From Setaria digitata (Eukaryota; Nematoda; Chromadorea; Rhabditida; Setariidae), in contig RCAB01000358.1 of assembly GCA_003640385.1 (NCBI GenBank), forward strand, positions 1 through 64,000: a stretch of DNA of 64,000 nucleotides. Reading direction: 5' to 3'. Position 1 is the first letter of the stretch. Each line of letters begins with the position of its first letter. A program made the translations under genes and the position numbers. Below are positions 62,020 through 64,000 of the stretch, piece by piece. A model generated the notes under the pieces. That model was not told where the DNA came from. It ran no database searches and saw only the letters and a list, made by a program, of their open reading frames with translations.

Positions 62020-62700
62020 ATGGAATCAACGGATGATGTAGTAGATGAACTGCTAAATTTAGTGGAAGCTTTATCGAAAGAACCGATGGACGAATTCATT
62101 GATGACTTAATGAAAGTATCATCAAAAGATACAGGAGAAGAAGTGACGAAAGATTTGTTTGATGAATTAGCTACAGTTGATGAGATTACGGAAAATTTAA
62201 TGGAGGAAAAATTTTTAAGTGAAATGAGCGAAGTACCATTTGAGGGAAGAATTAATGAGCAGCTGAAAAAGGGCAACGTATCGTTCGAGCAACCGATAAA
62301 GCACTTGTTGATAGCTTTGGTAAGGGCATTATCCAAGGATACGGTGGATCAAATACGAAAAAATCTGACAAATATTACGATGCAAAAAATACGAGAAGAA
62401 ATAAGCAAATTACTATCATGTAATGATTCCGTAAATGGACACGGAATGATCGGAGAGATGTCAGTTTGGAAATCGATTAAGCGATTTTTGAACGATTCGG
62501 CGGAAGGCGAACTGTTCGACAATTTACCCATCGATTCTGTACAGCAATCAGATAACTCTAACGCAATCAATTGCAACCAAATAGCAAGTTTTGGTTTCAA
62601 TTTTGTCAAAAAAACAAAAAAGACACCGATATCTCTGCGGCCCGTTATAAACTGTTGTTGCATTTTTTTTGGAAGCAAATTTGCGCTTTTTTTTTTTTAA
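62020..62700 (+). CDS. Intronless orphan ORF with internal repeat
   Basis: A single open frame of 226 residues from ATG at 62020 (18 in-frame codons upstream are mostly poly-T derived Phe and are not included). The protein is acidic and probably helical in its first 135 residues. It contains the same motif twice: LVEALSK at 14-20 and LVRALSK at 100-106, each followed by xxxDxxxxxL. The C-terminus is basic (KKTKKT) and then hydrophobic with three consecutive Cys (INCCCIFFG). No family was recognised. Lack of introns contrasts with every neighbour. A T-rich run just upstream of the ATG is a caution: it could mark a 3' tail on the opposite strand. Coding-like composition favours a real, perhaps lineage-specific, gene. 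Confidence 0.45.
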   Translation: MESTDDVVDELLNLVEALSKEPMDEFIDDLMKVSSKDTGEEVTKDLFDELATVDEITENLMEEKFLSEMSEVPFEGRINEQLKKGNVSFEQPIKHLLIALVRALSKDTVDQIRKNLTNITMQKIREEISKLLSCNDSVNGHGMIGEMSVWKSIKRFLNDSAEGELFDNLPIDSVQQSDNSNAINCNQIASFGFNFVKKTKKTPISLRPVINCCCIFFGSKFALFFF

Positions 62701-62839
62701 CAATAACTTTTCTGTTTTATACCATTCAAGTATGATCCTGTAGTTTCTTTTTCTATCTTAGTGATCTTTCTAGTCTAGAAAACATTGAAATGCTACCTTG
62801 AAACTTATGCCTTAGTTTTGGATTTTAATTTCGTAACCT

Positions 62840-63120
62840 GTTAGTTTACTTTCATTTAAGATCTCGATTCGTCATCTACGGTTGTCTAACTGTTCGTGAC
62901 ATATCTAATTAAATTAAGGTTCGTGGATTCATTTAAGAGCCACATTTTCTTCTTCATAACTATATTACAGGGAAAAGAANGTTAGTTTACTTTCATTTAA
63001 GATCTCGATTCATCATCTACGGTTGTCTAACTGTTCGTGACATATCTAATTAAATTAAGGTTCGTGGATTCATTTAAGAGCCACATTTTCTTCTTCATAA
63101 CTATATTACAGGGAAAAGAA
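62840..63120. other. N-joined duplicate
   Basis: 140 bp at 62840-62979 recur at 62981-63120 around the N at 62980, with about one substitution. This is an assembly-type duplicate in the spacer between the orphan ORF and the next gene. Confidence 0.9.
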
Positions 63121-63355
63121 TGTGTATTTAAACGATTTCTGCAAATCAGTATGAGCAGATATGAAAGGAGATCAAGACAAAAGCTTCCCTTTTTTTTTTT
63201 TTTTTAAACTTTTCTTTTTTTGATTCAGCGATTAAGAGAAACGTAATAAGTACGCGAAAATACAGAGAGAGTGAGATAATACGTGGTGGAAACGAAATTA
63301 TTTAATAATAAAGTTTCTTATTTTTTATTTGTATGCATAGCAATTTGTTTATTTT

Positions 63356-63358
63356 CAG
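63356..63358 (+). promoter_or_regulatory. Probable trans-splice acceptor of the right-edge gene
   Basis: GTTTATTTTCAG precedes the ATG at 63371 by 12 nt with no upstream coding exon, fitting a spliced-leader or 5' UTR acceptor. Confidence 0.5.
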
Positions 63359-63370
63359 AAAGGTTACACT

Positions 63371-64000
63371 ATGTGTGCTACTGTAGAGAAAAACATTATT
63401 TATCGGAGGAATGATCCAGGGACAACCAGGGAAGAATGGTGTAATTGGCCGGATATGCCATTCGAAGAGGTTTTCGTGGTTTTCTTTGTTTAAATTTAAA
63501 TAAGATCAGCTTCAGTTTAAACTCACATCTATCCTTGTAGGTTATTAGATTTGTATATTCTAGTTTAAATGTTGTTACAAGAAATGTTTAACTGGTATAA
63601 ATTGTCAAGTAAGATACGTGGAAAAAGTTAATTTGCTGTATTTTCATGTTTCAATTTTTTGCTTGAGTAACGAATCGAATTTAATCCAAAATGAATCGAA
63701 ATATTTTCGTAAGAAATGAGAGATCAGTACAAAGAAGACGTTTAATCAAACTATTTAACAATGCAAATCGTGGAAGTATGATGAACATGATGTAAAACAA
63801 TTTACAGATTTGTTAGTAAAGATTATTTCAGTTGTAGAAATAGTAACAATTTTACTAATTGAAATCTACGACGGTAACAGAGAGTTTTTAATTACTGATC
63901 GAACTATCATAAGTTTACTTAACTTCAATGATAGCAGATATGAACAAGGTAAATCAATTTTTCTTTTACTTAAGATGGATAACACGTTGAATGTGCAGCA
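63371..64000 (+). CDS. 5' part of an unrecognised gene, truncated by window edge
   Basis: Exon 63371-63469 encodes 33 residues starting MCATVEKNIIYRRNDPG and ending at GAG|GTTTTC. Further exons 63691-63775 (ATG, MNRNIFVRNERS...) and 63832-63948 (VEIVTILLIEIYDGNREF...) join to each other in phase 1. Whether the first exon connects to them is unclear, because no good acceptor lies in front of 63691; they could be two starts. No family was recognised from about 100 residues. Confidence 0.4.

Noticed and set aside
61893..62336. 147-codon Ser-rich ORF on the minus strand
   Set aside because: It is antisense to the longer 62020-62700 frame, and its Ser/Thr-rich pattern mirrors that frame's codons.
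1..64000. CRISPR arrays, bacterial operons, transposase or reverse-transcriptase genes
   Set aside because: Spliced eukaryotic genes throughout; tandem repeats have no spacer structure, and no transposase, integrase or polymerase motif was found in the frames inspected.

Overview
This is an AT-rich eukaryotic window with short phase-consistent introns, many A/T homopolymers, and splice acceptors lying a few bases upstream of start codons, as expected for spliced-leader trans-splicing. The proteins are nematode-like: an UNC-86 POU homeoprotein, a nematode astacin carrying ShKT domains, and a CED-9-type Bcl-2 gene placed right after the complex II cytochrome b gene, as in the C. elegans cyt-1/ced-9 operon. 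A spirurid or filarial nematode is my best guess; the species cannot be fixed from sequence alone. All exon models below were built by hand from reading frame, GT/AG sites and remembered family conservation. No search was run.

Layout. 1-10.2 kb: no confident gene; several tandem repeats, including a 15-bp minisatellite and a 99-bp minisatellite. 10.2-16.5 kb (+): unc-86, 8 exons. 17.3-23.3 kb (-): ASCC2 homologue, 13 exons. 23.9-30.7 kb (-): DHX37 DEAH-box helicase homologue, directly upstream of ASCC2 on the same strand and possibly co-transcribed with it. 32.6-39.1 kb (+): SDHC followed by two tandem, diverged, apparently intact ced-9/Bcl-2 paralogues. 40.5-45.0 kb (+): a DMAC2/ATP5S-like leucine-rich-repeat protein with a small secreted Ly6-like gene nested on the opposite strand in an intron. 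45.0-46.2 kb (+): an unrecognised small gene. 47.5-52.9 kb (-): secreted astacin metalloprotease with three ShKT domains. 53-62 kb: gene-poor. 62.0-62.7 kb (+): an intronless orphan ORF. 63.4 kb to the right edge (+): the 5' part of an unrecognised gene.

Common themes. SDHC, the two Bcl-2 proteins and the complex I assembly-type protein form a same-strand run of mitochondrion-related genes. DHX37 (small-subunit ribosome assembly) and ASCC2 (rescue of collided ribosomes) form a same-strand ribosome-related pair. Six single N bases are each flanked by near-identical direct repeats of about 70-250 bp, which look like assembly joins with uncollapsed overlaps. The main novel points are the tandem ced-9 duplication inside the conserved SDHC-ced-9 block, a GC-AG intron in the first ced-9 copy, recurrent AAG 3' splice sites, and the orphan ORF.
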